A DNA stretch of 64,000 nucleotides from an uncultured Bacteroidia bacterium (GTDB lineage: Bacteria > Bacteroidota > Bacteroidia > NS11-12g > UBA9320): the NCBI GenBank assembly GCA_943789165.1, contig CALSTB010000001.1, positions 335,113-399,112 on the forward strand, in the 5' to 3' direction. The translations under genes and the position numbers were made by a program. Shown piece by piece: positions 55,480 through 64,000 of this stretch. The notes beneath the pieces are model-generated. The model was given only the letters and a program-made list of their open reading frames with translations. It searched no databases and was not told the DNA's origin. Each line of letters begins with the position of its first letter. The first letter of the stretch is position 1.

Positions 55480-57606
55480 ATGGCGAAGAATAAAAACGAC
55501 GAGTCTGGGGTAATATTAAAAATTCAAAAGCAAACAGGTTGTTTGCTATTTGTAATTGGTGCGGCCATGTTGGCATTTGTATTGACTGACTTTTTCAAAA
55601 GCGGAACTTCCGCGTTTGGAGGGTCTAAAAACGTAGTTGGAGAAATTGCGGGTGAAAAAGTGCAGTACGATGATTTGATGAAAGGCGTTGAAGAATTGAA
55701 AGTGATGTATCAAGGTTCTGATTTTGATGAAGCTTCTTTAAGAGAACAAGCTTGGAATCAAATCATTCAAGAACGCGTAATCAAAAAGCAACATGAATTG
55801 TTGGGCATAGAAATGGGCCGAGCAGAAATTATCGATGCATTATTTGGTCCTGATCCGGATCCAATGGTAGTTCGAAACTTTACAAATCCTGATACAAAAC
55901 AGTTTGATCCAAATATGTTGCGTCAATATGTTGAAATCGACATGTTAGAGGATGAAAGTAAGTATGCGAATTATATGAACTTCTTGGAAAAACCCATGCG
56001 TGAGTTTAGAGAAGGAGCGAAATATGAAAACATGATTCGTGCAGGTATTTATACCACCAAAGTTGACGCACAATACGAATACAACTTAGAGGAATTCAAA
56101 ATGAGTGCAAAATCTGTTGGATTGCCTTATGTATCGATTTCTGATTCAACCTTCTCATATGACGACGGTGATTTGAAAGAGTATTTGAATGACCATTCAG
56201 ACGAATACCAACAATTGGCTTCTCGTGATATTGACTTTGTGGTATTAAACGTTTTCGCTACTGCTAAAGACACTGCCTATACGAAAGAATTAGTTTCTAA
56301 AGAAGCTGAAGCATTTAAGAAAACAAAAAAGGACAGCTCATTTGTGTCGATGAAACGAACAATGAGACCTTTTAATTCTACCTATGTACGACGTGGCATG
56401 TCTGACCTACCTTCAGACGTTGAGGATTTCATTTTTACTGCAGACTCAGGTGCTGTTAGTAATTTAGTATATCAAAACGGATCGTATGGTTTGTATAAAG
56501 TGACTGGCGTAAAAGAAGACAGTGTTACTGTTATGAGAGCACGTCACGTATTGGTACAGGCATCAGATGATGGTGAAACTAAAGCCAAGCAAATATTAGC
56601 AGATATTAAGTCTGGTAAAATGACGTTTGCTGAAGCAGCCAAAGACAATTACGACCAAACGGGTAAAAGCGGTGGGGATTTAGGTTGGATTCAGAAAGAC
56701 GGATTCAACATGCAAGTGCCACAAGAAGTAAAAGACAAAATATTATCGTCAAGTGTTGGAAGCTATTCAATCGTGAAATCATCTAAAGGGTGGCACGTAG
56801 TAAATATTACCGACGGACCTTCAAAAAAGTTAGTTCAGTTTGCTGCTTTAGAACGCAAAATAACGCCTGGTACTGAAACGGATCGTGAAGCTGAAAGATT
56901 GGCTGGAGAGATTCAATTCCAGTCGCAGGATAACGATGATTTCATTACTGTAGTTGAGAAGCTTGGACAAAACGTTCGTGAAGCTACTAAGATTACTTTG
57001 AGCAATCCTACAATTCAAGGTGTACCTGATGCAACGGATGTGGCTCGATGGTTATTCAATGACAAAACAAGAGTTGGAGATGTTTCTGACGTAATCAACT
57101 TACAAGGTCAGGATAGATATATTGTTGCCAAGTGTACTAAAATAAGAGAAGAAGGAACAGCAAAATTGGAAGACGTTCGAGATCAAGTAATCCTTGATTA
57201 CATCCGCGAGCAAAAAGCAATTCAATTAGCACAGAAGTTAGAAGATGCTTTGAAAACGGCTTCAACACCTGAAGAGGTTGCAAAAGCAGTTAACTCTGCA
57301 GTTTCCTTTGTTCCTGCAGTAAACATGCTTTCTGCTCAAGTAACTGGAATTGGCGCAGAACCAGAAGTAGCTGGTACAATCTTAGGATTGAAAAAAGGAG
57401 AACGCTCAAGTCCAATTAAAGGGGTTAGCGGTGTGTACGTTGTTTGGTCTGAAGGTCAAGTACAAGCCGGTGAAGCGAACGAGTTTAACCTTGAGGATAT
57501 TAGTCGTCAGGTTGGAGATCGTACAATGCAAATGGCAGGAGAAGGTGTTAAAAATGCACTCAAAGAAAAAGCGAAGATTGTTGACAAACGATATAACTTT
57601 TTCTAA
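55480..57606 (+). CDS. PpiD/SurA-like peptidyl-prolyl isomerase
   Basis: 708 residues from the ATG at 55480; an upstream in-frame TTG at 55459 overlaps the promoter box. N-terminal membrane anchor (about 18-37, GCLLFVIGAAMLAFVLTDFF), SurA-N-like helical chaperone segments (about 50-260), and a parvulin domain (about 355-455) with RARHVLVQ, KSGGDLGW and GWHVVNITD. This layout is PpiD: an inner-membrane-anchored periplasmic foldase for outer-membrane proteins. A second, degenerate parvulin-like region may follow. A strong terminator closes the gene. Confidence 0.92.
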   Translation: MAKNKNDESGVILKIQKQTGCLLFVIGAAMLAFVLTDFFKSGTSAFGGSKNVVGEIAGEKVQYDDLMKGVEELKVMYQGSDFDEASLREQAWNQIIQERVIKKQHELLGIEMGRAEIIDALFGPDPDPMVVRNFTNPDTKQFDPNMLRQYVEIDMLEDESKYANYMNFLEKPMREFREGAKYENMIRAGIYTTKVDAQYEYNLEEFKMSAKSVGLPYVSISDSTFSYDDGDLKEYLNDHSDEYQQLASRDIDFVVLNVFATAKDTAYTKELVSKEAEAFKKTKKDSSFVSMKRTMRPFNSTYVRRGMSDLPSDVEDFIFTADSGAVSNLVYQNGSYGLYKVTGVKEDSVTVMRARHVLVQASDDGETKAKQILADIKSGKMTFAEAAKDNYDQTGKSGGDLGWIQKDGFNMQVPQEVKDKILSSSVGSYSIVKSSKGWHVVNITDGPSKKLVQFAALERKITPGTETDREAERLAGEIQFQSQDNDDFITVVEKLGQNVREATKITLSNPTIQGVPDATDVARWLFNDKTRVGDVSDVINLQGQDRYIVAKCTKIREEGTAKLEDVRDQVILDYIREQKAIQLAQKLEDALKTASTPEEVAKAVNSAVSFVPAVNMLSAQVTGIGAEPEVAGTILGLKKGERSSPIKGVSGVYVVWSEGQVQAGEANEFNLEDISRQVGDRTMQMAGEGVKNALKEKAKIVDKRYNFF

Positions 57607-57624
57607 AAAATATTAATTCATTTG

Positions 57625-57655
57625 AAAGCTTCCGCTGGTCGGAAGCTTTTTTTTT
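57625..57655 (+). terminator. Terminator of the PpiD-like gene
   Basis: AAAGCTTCCG pairs perfectly with CGGAAGCTTT around CTGGT and continues in T. It lies only 6 bp before the next ATG. Confidence 0.9.
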
Positions 57656-57660
57656 GCCTT

Positions 57661-58392
57661 ATGAAACACGTCATTTTCTTACATGGTTTTTGCGAAACTT
57701 CAGAGATGTGGAATACCATTATCCCAAATCTGAACGACAAGGCATTTACGTTTCATGGGATTGACTTACCAGGATTCGGCAAGAATGAACAAACAGTAGA
57801 TTCAATTGCAGCGATGTCTGATTTTGTTTTCCAGTTTATGTATGAATTGGACATCAAGACAGCCATCATAGTTGGGCATTCAATGGGTGGGTATGTTGCC
57901 TTAGAAATGGCAGCTATACATCCAGAAAGGATAGAAGCCATTGGCCTCATACATTCGCATGCGGCCTCTGACGCTGACGAAAAAAAGGACAACAGGCGTA
58001 AACTGATTGATTTTGTGTCGAGGAATGGGGGATCCGGTTTTTTAAAGGAGTTTTCAAAACAATTGTTGTCTCCCATTGCGTCAAACAAGGATTTGCAAAA
58101 CACAGCGTATCAGTTAGTGAAAGATACATCAGATTTGGCAATTTTGTCGGCCACGGAAGCTATGATTAACCGCAACGACCATACATCTACGCTTCAAAAT
58201 TTTAACAAACCCGTCTTATGGATTATAGGTGCGCTAGACACCTTTGTTTCGACTGAAGAAGTACTTAAACAAGCTAAGATTTGTCCTCAAGCACAAGTGG
58301 AAGTTATGAATGATGTCGGACATCTTTGTATGTATGAAGATCCACATAAAACCGTATCGATATTGGATGGGTTTTTACACAAACTAGCTTAA
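57661..58392 (+). CDS. Alpha/beta-fold hydrolase
   Basis: 243 residues from the ATG at 57661. The oxyanion motif HGF is at about 8-10, the nucleophile elbow GHSMGG at about 79-84 (Ser81), the acid probably in GALDTFVS (about 201) and the His in GHLCMYEDP (about 225), completing a catalytic triad. Cytoplasmic; substrate unknown. The upstream frame to 57622 runs through the terminator hairpin and is not used. Convergent and touching the feoB stop. Confidence 0.9.
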   Translation: MKHVIFLHGFCETSEMWNTIIPNLNDKAFTFHGIDLPGFGKNEQTVDSIAAMSDFVFQFMYELDIKTAIIVGHSMGGYVALEMAAIHPERIEAIGLIHSHAASDADEKKDNRRKLIDFVSRNGGSGFLKEFSKQLLSPIASNKDLQNTAYQLVKDTSDLAILSATEAMINRNDHTSTLQNFNKPVLWIIGALDTFVSTEEVLKQAKICPQAQVEVMNDVGHLCMYEDPHKTVSILDGFLHKLA

Positions 58393-60267
58393 TCAACTCA
58401 GAAGTTGATATACGACAAAGCTGGCAACGTAAGCAAGACCTGTCATATAGAACAGCTGTATTAAGGGCCATTTAAGGCTCTTCGTCTCTTTGAAAACCAC
58501 GGCTAAGGTGCTAATGCATTGCATCGCAAATGCATAAAAAATCATCAAAGAAAGAACGACGGCGATGCTGTAGACGGGCTTGCCAGTCACAGGGTCTCGC
58601 TCATTGGTCATTTTTTCTCGGATATTGACGAGGTTGTTTTCGTCTTCCACACTATAAATGGTACTCATGGTGCCAACAAATACTTCACGCGCGGCAAAAG
58701 AGGTTAACAAGGCAATACCGATTTTCCAATTGAAACCTAGTGGTTTAATGACAGGCTCAATGACCTTACCAAACTGACCAGCGTACGATGTTTCTAACTG
58801 TGCTGTTTCTGTAGGTTCTAACACGCTAGCTGTTTTAGGATTCGGACCGTAAGAGGCTAAAAACCACAAACCAATGGACACAATCAAAATGACCTTCCCA
58901 GCTTCCGTTACAAAACTTCTACTTTTTTGGATTACTTGTAGACCAATGTTCTTCCATCGTGGTGGATGGTATACCGGCAATTCCATGATAAAATAATTAA
59001 GTCGAGTTTGTCGTATGATAAATTTAAACACCAATGCGGATACCAGACTTCCGACCGTTCCAATCACGTACATAGCTAATAAAACAAGTCCTTTTAATCC
59101 AAAAATACCCATTAAATACACGTCAGGAATAGCCACCGAAATCAATAAGGTGTACACGGGAAGTCGTGCAGAACAACTCATTAATGGCGTCACAAGAATG
59201 GTGATAATCCTGTCCTTCCAATTCTCAATATTTCTGGTCGCCATAATGGCTGGTATGGCACAAGCAACTCCTGAAATTAGCGGAACAATTGATTTTCCGC
59301 TTAATCCGAGGCCACGTAAAATCTTATCCATTATAAAACTCACGCGCGCCATATAACCCGTGTCTTCCAACACACCCATAAAGAAAAACAAAATGGCTAT
59401 TTGTGGGATAAAAACGACCACCCCTGCAAGTCCGGCAACAATGCCGTTCACTAACAAACTTCTAAACCAATTCTCAGGTAAAACATCCATGAGTAGTTGC
59501 CCAATGTTATCGAACGCATACTCAATACCTTGCATTGGGTATTCCGCCAACCAAAAAACACTTTGAAAAATAACAAACAACAAAGTCAAGAAGATGAGGT
59601 AACCCCAGAGTGGATGGGTTAGAATGGGGTCAATACGCTCAGTTATTAACTGCCGCTTCGATTTCTGATGGACGATCTTTTTGAGTAAACCCGAAATGCG
59701 TTCGTATCGAAGCTGTATGTCACTTTTGTCTTCGTTAGTAAAGGGGTAGTGTGTGGTAAAATGCGTTCCAGATATTGCTTTTTCAATATCACCTAAACCA
59801 GTTCCCACTCTTGCGTTGGTTTCTAAGACAGGGATTCCAAGTTCCTTTTCTAGTCTGGCAGTGTCAATATCAATACCAGCGGCCTTAGAAACATCCACCA
59901 TATTGAGCAACAATATGATGGGTATGTTCAACTCAGAAAGCTGACTGAAGTAGAATAAATTCCTTTTAAGATTATGGGCATCTGCGACGTAAATTATGAG
60001 GTCTGGTCGCTCAGGGTGGTTGGGTTTAAATAAGTCGAGAGCAACCTCTTCGTCTTTCGATTTTGGATTAACACTGTACGTGCCTGGCGTATCGATTAGT
60101 TGATATTGAGTACCATCGATATGTATGACAGCAGATTTTCTGTCAATCGTTGTACCCGGAATATTGGTTATTTTTTGTTTGAGCCCAGTGAGGTGGTTAA
60201 AAAGTGAGGACTTACCACAATTTGGGTTTCCACAAAGAGCAACCTTTTTTATTGTGTTATTTGACAT
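58393..60267 (-). CDS. feoB: Ferrous iron transporter FeoB
   Basis: 624 residues. The N-terminal G domain has GNPNCGKS (13-20), DTPGTYS (about 58-64) and NMVD (about 122), followed by about eight to ten membrane helices with two Gate-type segments (GVACAIPAIMATRN and SFAAREVFVGTMS). It is somewhat shorter than the E. coli protein (773 residues), mainly in the C-terminal cytoplasmic part. GTP-dependent Fe(II) uptake across the inner membrane. Its ATG lies 11 bp inside the end of feoA, so translation is coupled. Confidence 0.95.
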   Translation of the reverse strand: MSNNTIKKVALCGNPNCGKSSLFNHLTGLKQKITNIPGTTIDRKSAVIHIDGTQYQLIDTPGTYSVNPKSKDEEVALDLFKPNHPERPDLIIYVADAHNLKRNLFYFSQLSELNIPIILLLNMVDVSKAAGIDIDTARLEKELGIPVLETNARVGTGLGDIEKAISGTHFTTHYPFTNEDKSDIQLRYERISGLLKKIVHQKSKRQLITERIDPILTHPLWGYLIFLTLLFVIFQSVFWLAEYPMQGIEYAFDNIGQLLMDVLPENWFRSLLVNGIVAGLAGVVVFIPQIAILFFFMGVLEDTGYMARVSFIMDKILRGLGLSGKSIVPLISGVACAIPAIMATRNIENWKDRIITILVTPLMSCSARLPVYTLLISVAIPDVYLMGIFGLKGLVLLAMYVIGTVGSLVSALVFKFIIRQTRLNYFIMELPVYHPPRWKNIGLQVIQKSRSFVTEAGKVILIVSIGLWFLASYGPNPKTASVLEPTETAQLETSYAGQFGKVIEPVIKPLGFNWKIGIALLTSFAAREVFVGTMSTIYSVEDENNLVNIREKMTNERDPVTGKPVYSIAVVLSLMIFYAFAMQCISTLAVVFKETKSLKWPLIQLFYMTGLAYVASFVVYQLLS

Positions 60268-60493
60268 CTTCTACAAAGTGTTCAACCTCAATTTGAGCCG
60301 CTTCAGACTTACGCATACTTAAACAGTATCCATCGATATCGAAGGCTATAGGATCACCAAGAGGCGCTTTTAAAGATAGTCGGACGGACGTACCAGGTAC
60401 GCAGCCCATTTCCATTAACTTGTCTCTAATTTCACAAGGCTTGACGCCAATAATCACTACGTGATCACCCTTTTGTATGTCGGTGAGAACCAT
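60257..60493 (-). CDS. feoA: FeoA (SH3-like regulator of FeoB)
   Basis: 78 residues forming one FeoA domain: GDHVVIIGVKPCE, MGCVPGTSVRL and the terminal LRKSEAAQIEVE-like strand pattern. FeoA binds FeoB and is needed for ferrous iron transport. First gene of the feoAB operon. No iron-regulator site was recognised upstream. Confidence 0.93.
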   Translation of the reverse strand: MVLTDIQKGDHVVIIGVKPCEIRDKLMEMGCVPGTSVRLSLKAPLGDPIAFDIDGYCLSMRKSEAAQIEVEHFVEDVK

Positions 60494-60617
60494 GGGTGCA
60501 AAAGTGACCTTTATTTAGAATAATTAAAAATAAACTGGCGACTTTATGAGTTGACAATTGACAGGTTTAATGACGGTGATATCACTTCGCTGAATGGCAA
60601 TAGGCATCAAAATCGGC

Positions 60618-60625
60618 TACATTTG
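60618..60625 (+). promoter_or_regulatory. -7 promoter box of the isocitrate dehydrogenase gene
   Basis: TACATTTG matches TAnnTTTG, 22 nt before the ATG at 60648. No TTG is seen at the usual distance. Confidence 0.4.
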
Positions 60626-60647
60626 CGGCAGATAGAAGAACGTCAAT

Positions 60648-62102
60648 ATGTCAACAGAAAAATTAACTATTTCAGTAGCAAAGGGAGACGGCATTGGACC
60701 AGAAATAATGGACGCTGTTTTGTCTATTTTTAATGCTGCCGAGGTTCCATTGAATTACGAAGTTATTGGAATGGGGAAATCATATTACGACCAAGGTTTT
60801 GGTAACGGAATGACGCCAGAAGCCATGCAAAGTATTGAACGCAATGGTATTTTGTACAAAGGACCAATGGAGACACCTAAAGGCAAAGGCGTAAAAAGCA
60901 TCAACGTTACCGCTAGAAAGGTGTGGAGTACATATGCAAACAGACGTCACTTTAGAACGTTAGAAGGCGTTGACACGGTGTATTCGAAGGCTGGTATCCC
61001 AATTGACATTACCATCGTAAGAGAAAACATCGAAGATACATATGGGGGAATAGAACATATGTTGAGTAAGGACGTCGCTTTGAGTCGGCGTTTTATTACC
61101 CGACAAGGCTGTGAACAAGTGATTCGTTTTGCTTTCGAAATGGCAAAGAAGGAAGGTTTTAAAAAGGTGAGCTGCGGTCACAAGGCAAATATCATGAAGC
61201 TTACCGATGGTCTGTTTCTAGATGTGTTTTATGAAATCGCGAAAGAATATCCCAACATACAAGCAGACGATGTTATTGTTGATGCCTTGTGCATGAAACT
61301 GGTACAATCACCGCAAGACTTTGAAGTTGTTGTTTTAACCAACTTACAGGGTGACATCGTTTCTGACCTTTGTGCAGGCTTAGTTGGTGGATTGGGCTTT
61401 GCTCCATCTACCAATGTTGGTGACAATATTTCCATCTTCGAAGCAGTGCATGGAACAGCGCCGGATATCGCCGGTAAAAACATAGCAAACCCAACGTCGC
61501 TTCTGATGAGTGGCATCATGATGTTAAGACATTTGGGCTTATTAAAAGAAGCAAGAGCAATTGAAGGGGCACTGTTATATACAATTGAAAGTGGCGTCCA
61601 TACAGGAGATTTTGGAGATAGAAGTATTCCTTCCGTCGATACGACTGCTTTTGCAAAGGCAATTATTGGCAATTTAGGCAAGTTGCCTTCAAATATTACC
61701 CTGCGTGAAACCGAAGACCGTTCTGAATTTCATCTACCTGTGCGACCAGACCATCAGCGTGTGATGATTGGTCATACATCGGAAGTAGAAGTTGAAGGAA
61801 TTGATTTATTTTTCACTTCTGAATTAACCGCGAATGAGATTGCAGAACAATTGTTAAAAGTGCTGCCAAGTGAAACGAAATTGGTATCTTTAACCAATAG
61901 AGGAACGGTGGTATGGCCAGATGGTTCTGTGTATACTGAATGCAGCACCGGTTATGGAGTCCGTTTAACCCAAAAAGGCCAGTCAAAATCCTTTTGGTGG
62001 AGCTTGACTGACAAACTAAGCGGAGTTATCAATGTATCCTCTACGGAGTTTTTAAATAGAATTGATGGTCAACGTGCGTACTCAGTTGGTCAAGGAAAAT
62101 AA
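60648..62102 (+). CDS. icd: NADP-dependent isocitrate dehydrogenase
   Basis: 484 residues. KGDGIGPEIM (about 12-21), the substrate-binding S/N region NVTARKVWSTYANRRHFRT (about 87-105), IVRENIEDTYGG (about 117-128), the metal Asp in VDALCMKL (about 210) and HGTAPDIAGK (about 268-277). A C-terminal extra domain of about 140 residues (from about 345) is like that of the Thermus/Rickettsia type IDH, not E. coli Icd. Converts isocitrate to 2-oxoglutarate in the TCA cycle. Confidence 0.92.
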   Translation: MSTEKLTISVAKGDGIGPEIMDAVLSIFNAAEVPLNYEVIGMGKSYYDQGFGNGMTPEAMQSIERNGILYKGPMETPKGKGVKSINVTARKVWSTYANRRHFRTLEGVDTVYSKAGIPIDITIVRENIEDTYGGIEHMLSKDVALSRRFITRQGCEQVIRFAFEMAKKEGFKKVSCGHKANIMKLTDGLFLDVFYEIAKEYPNIQADDVIVDALCMKLVQSPQDFEVVVLTNLQGDIVSDLCAGLVGGLGFAPSTNVGDNISIFEAVHGTAPDIAGKNIANPTSLLMSGIMMLRHLGLLKEARAIEGALLYTIESGVHTGDFGDRSIPSVDTTAFAKAIIGNLGKLPSNITLRETEDRSEFHLPVRPDHQRVMIGHTSEVEVEGIDLFFTSELTANEIAEQLLKVLPSETKLVSLTNRGTVVWPDGSVYTECSTGYGVRLTQKGQSKSFWWSLTDKLSGVINVSSTEFLNRIDGQRAYSVGQGK

Positions 62103-62113
62103 ACGATTAAATC

Positions 62114-63214
62114 TTGTCAGAAAGATCTGACATACTGAAGTTTTTTAAAGTCAGAAGGATTCTTATCCCTCTGATTCTAGGATTTGGTGTATCCGCTTAT
62201 TTCCTGTTCTGGAATAACGAAGGCATCACAGGTGTATCCGAAATTGCATGGTCTAAAGGCGCATACATTTGGCTATTAGCCGCTGCCGGTTTAATGGTCG
62301 TTCGCGACCTTGGCTATATTATCCGGCTGAGAATCTTATCGGAAAAAGAACTTACTTGGAAACAGTGCTTTCAAATTATCATGTTATGGGAATTTGCCTC
62401 GGCTGTATCTCCTGGGGCTATTGGTGGCACAGCAGCAGCAGTTGTCATCATGGCTCAAGAAAGAATGAAGACAGGTTTAACCACTGCAATTGTTCTGGTC
62501 ACATCGTTTTTAGATGAACTCTATTATATGATTATGACGCCTATTGCATTTTGGGCAGTAATGAACACGTCTTTGTTTCCAACGTTTCAAAATGTAGGTT
62601 TCGACAACGTAATCAATACCGGCAACTTAAGAACCTTGTTTTGGAGTGGGTATATCTTCCTTTTGATTTGGACTATTTTCTTAGCTTTTGCGCTCTTTAT
62701 CAAACCCGAAATATGTCGAGGTTTGATTATGTCTATCGTGAAACTACCTTTCCTTAAAAGGTTTAGTAGACGCGCAAATAGGTTTAGCGATGACCTATTG
62801 GTGGCTTCTAAAGAATTCAGGTCTAAACCTAAAAAGTTTTGGATCAAAAGTATGGGAGCAACGTTTGTTACTTGGACAGCCCGATTTTTGGTAATCAACT
62901 GTTTGATTATGTTGTTGAGCACCGTTGAAGCAAATGAGCATTGGGTCATTTTCGGCAAACAATTGGTCATGTGGATTTTGATGATGATTGCGTTAACTCC
63001 CGGTGCAAGTGGGGTAGCTGAGTTTATTTTTCCAGCCTTTATGGGACCGTATTTACCTACCAAACAGGTCTCCAATCAATTGTCGATTCTATGGCGTGTG
63101 CTGACCTACTACCCGTATATATTGATAGGCATTATGGTATTGCCGATATGGCTTAAAAGAGTAGGTATTGAAGAACGTTTTAGGCGATTACGCCTCCGCA
63201 AGAAGCGAGGATAA
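62114..63214 (+). CDS. UPF0104/lysylphosphatidylglycerol-flippase-type membrane protein
   Basis: 366 residues starting at TTG 62114, the only in-frame initiator before the first helix. About eight membrane helices; the conserved WEFASAVSPGAIGGTAAAVV segment (about 93-112) and TPGASGVAEFIFPA (about 294-307) match the UPF0104/AglD2 (LPG synthase transmembrane) superfamily. Related proteins flip or modify membrane lipids; the soluble synthase domain of MprF is absent. Its last 27 bp overlap the end of the convergent response-regulator gene. Confidence 0.83.
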   Translation: MSERSDILKFFKVRRILIPLILGFGVSAYFLFWNNEGITGVSEIAWSKGAYIWLLAAAGLMVVRDLGYIIRLRILSEKELTWKQCFQIIMLWEFASAVSPGAIGGTAAAVVIMAQERMKTGLTTAIVLVTSFLDELYYMIMTPIAFWAVMNTSLFPTFQNVGFDNVINTGNLRTLFWSGYIFLLIWTIFLAFALFIKPEICRGLIMSIVKLPFLKRFSRRANRFSDDLLVASKEFRSKPKKFWIKSMGATFVTWTARFLVINCLIMLLSTVEANEHWVIFGKQLVMWILMMIALTPGASGVAEFIFPAFMGPYLPTKQVSNQLSILWRVLTYYPYILIGIMVLPIWLKRVGIEERFRRLRLRKKRG

Positions 63215-63550
63215 CGCTTCAACATTTAACGGCTTTTCCCAAAGCTTAATTTGGTCGTGTAAACCTTTGTACTTCTCGCGCAATTCTTCATGAACACTTG
63301 CAGTAAGCACAATCATCAATGGCAAATCATCTTGTTTACATTCGATTATTTTCTCTAAAAACCCATAGCCTGAAATTTCTGGCATTTGGTTGTCTACGAT
63401 GATCACGTCAATCTCCTTTGAACACAACTCGTCTAAGGCAGCCAAAGGATTTAAATAGCTGCTAATTTCGGCAGTGATAGACGATGTTTCAAGTAGTTTG
63501 GTGTTTACAAAAATGTCAATTTCGTTATCATCAATTAGAGCTATTCGCAT
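63188..63550 (-). CDS. Response regulator receiver protein (single domain)
   Basis: 120 residues, one CheY-like receiver domain without output domain. Acidic pocket IDDNE (about 6-9), phosphoacceptor Asp in IIVDNQMP (about D52), Thr in VLTAS (about 83) and the Lys in WEKPLN (about 104). Likely signals by protein-protein contact or phosphorelay. The start lies 20 bp inside the kinase gene end, giving translational coupling. Confidence 0.92.
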   Translation of the reverse strand: MRIALIDDNEIDIFVNTKLLETSSITAEISSYLNPLAALDELCSKEIDVIIVDNQMPEISGYGFLEKIIECKQDDLPLMIVLTASVHEELREKYKGLHDQIKLWEKPLNVEALSSLLAEA

Positions 63551-64000
63551 GGAATTCAGATTGGTTATTTGGTATAAAAATATTAAAACTTGTTCCTTCT
63601 CCTGGAATAGAAGTTACGTCAATTGTGCCGTTCATATTTTCTACGGCCTGTTTAACTAGATATAGGCTGATATCTTGGTTATTTCCTTTCGACAGAATGA
63701 GTTCAAAAAGGCCATTGAGTTGTTCGTTTTCGATCCCAATATCATCATCTGTAAACATGATTTGAACGCCAGATTTCCCATCAATGACTTCAATATCTAA
63801 GTTAATTTGTCCTTTATCTGGATTAATCTGGTCGCCAACGTAATTAAGTAAATTACTAATGACCAGCTGAATTCTAAATGGGTCGTTGTAAAACGATTCC
63901 GTCGCCCTGACAACCACATTCATATTAATGTTACTGAAGTCTTGGAAACTATCTAAGGCTTGTTTACAACGTTGAATGATTTCGTTAAAGTCAATTTTAT
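63531..64000 (-). CDS. Histidine kinase C-terminal (ATPase) end, partial
   Basis: The frame is open to the end of the window (through 63998), so this is the last 155 codons or so of a kinase that begins outside; the ATG at 63923 is internal. It shows an HATPase_c-like layout: N-box region VISNLLNYVGDQI, a G1-like FTDDDIGIENEQ, and a terminal GTSFNIFIP strand. The usual Gly-rich G2 is replaced by NNQDISLYLV, so the ATP lid is degenerate. Coupled to the response regulator, with which it presumably forms a two-component pair. Confidence 0.82.
   Translation of the reverse strand, partial: KIDFNEIIQRCKQALDSFQDFSNINMNVVVRATESFYNDPFRIQLVISNLLNYVGDQINPDKGQINLDIEVIDGKSGVQIMFTDDDIGIENEQLNGLFELILSKGNNQDISLYLVKQAVENMNGTIDVTSIPGEGTSFNIFIPNNQSEFHANSSN

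Noticed and set aside
57622-57660. Upstream extension of the alpha/beta-hydrolase from a TTG
   Set aside because: The extension is encoded by the terminator hairpin of the previous gene; MKHVIFLHGF at 57661 is the natural start.

Overview
The window comes from a member of the Bacteroidota, probably a flavobacterium-like marine or freshwater lineage. Evidence: several secreted proteins end in type IX secretion (T9SS, Por) sorting domains; many surface and beta-barrel proteins have Bacteroidota-type signal peptides; promoters fit the TTG/TTTG - about 19 to 22 nt - TAnnTTTG pattern; Shine-Dalgarno sequences are mostly absent; and an alpha-2-macroglobulin, a GldJ-like SUMF1 protein, a fused E1 dehydrogenase and a long cold-shock protein are present. 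Genus and species cannot be read from the sequence.

Layout. 1-26.5 kb is ordinary, dense chromosome: the tail of an alpha-2-macroglobulin, an AlkA-type glycosylase, a T9SS esterase, hemW, a cold-shock protein convergent with a DEAD-box helicase, a nucleotide-sugar operon (aminotransferase, UDP-glucose dehydrogenase, UDP-glucuronate decarboxylase), kdtA for lipopolysaccharide Kdo transfer, a large VPS10/sortilin-like secreted protein, an oversized TraB/GumN protein, dtd, a nitroreductase, superoxide dismutase, a SUMF1 protein and an AsmA-like protein.

26.58-39.6 kb is an accessory region beginning at a tRNA-Val gene. It holds a seven-bladed FG-GAP-like propeller protein with a T9SS tail, a truncated IS3-family remnant, a giant repeat adhesin (seven near-identical propeller blades, then eighteen tandem 80-residue HYR-like units, then a T9SS tail) that is broken by a cluster of single-base insertions near 35.0-35.2 kb, a small outer-membrane beta-barrel gene just downstream, a leftover sorting-domain fragment, and a complete IS3-type element. 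Two direct copies of a segment of about 465 bp, 8.6 kb apart, bracket the adhesin and its barrel partner. No integrase is visible.

39.7-64 kb is again core-like: a probable operon cysS - M28 peptidase - TerC - PIF1-like helicase, a DUF4476 protein, a fused alpha/beta E1 dehydrogenase, a DUF962 protein, DNA polymerase I, dihydroorotase, a BNR-repeat protein, a PpiD-like periplasmic chaperone, an alpha/beta hydrolase, feoAB, NADP-type isocitrate dehydrogenase, a flippase-like membrane protein, and the end of a histidine kinase coupled to a response regulator.

The most notable item is the T9SS adhesin locus: two paralogous propeller proteins in different states of repeat homogenisation, a repeat array made of a few interchanging unit types, an SprB/SprF-like adhesin-plus-barrel arrangement, and flanking direct repeats that would allow loss of the whole cassette.
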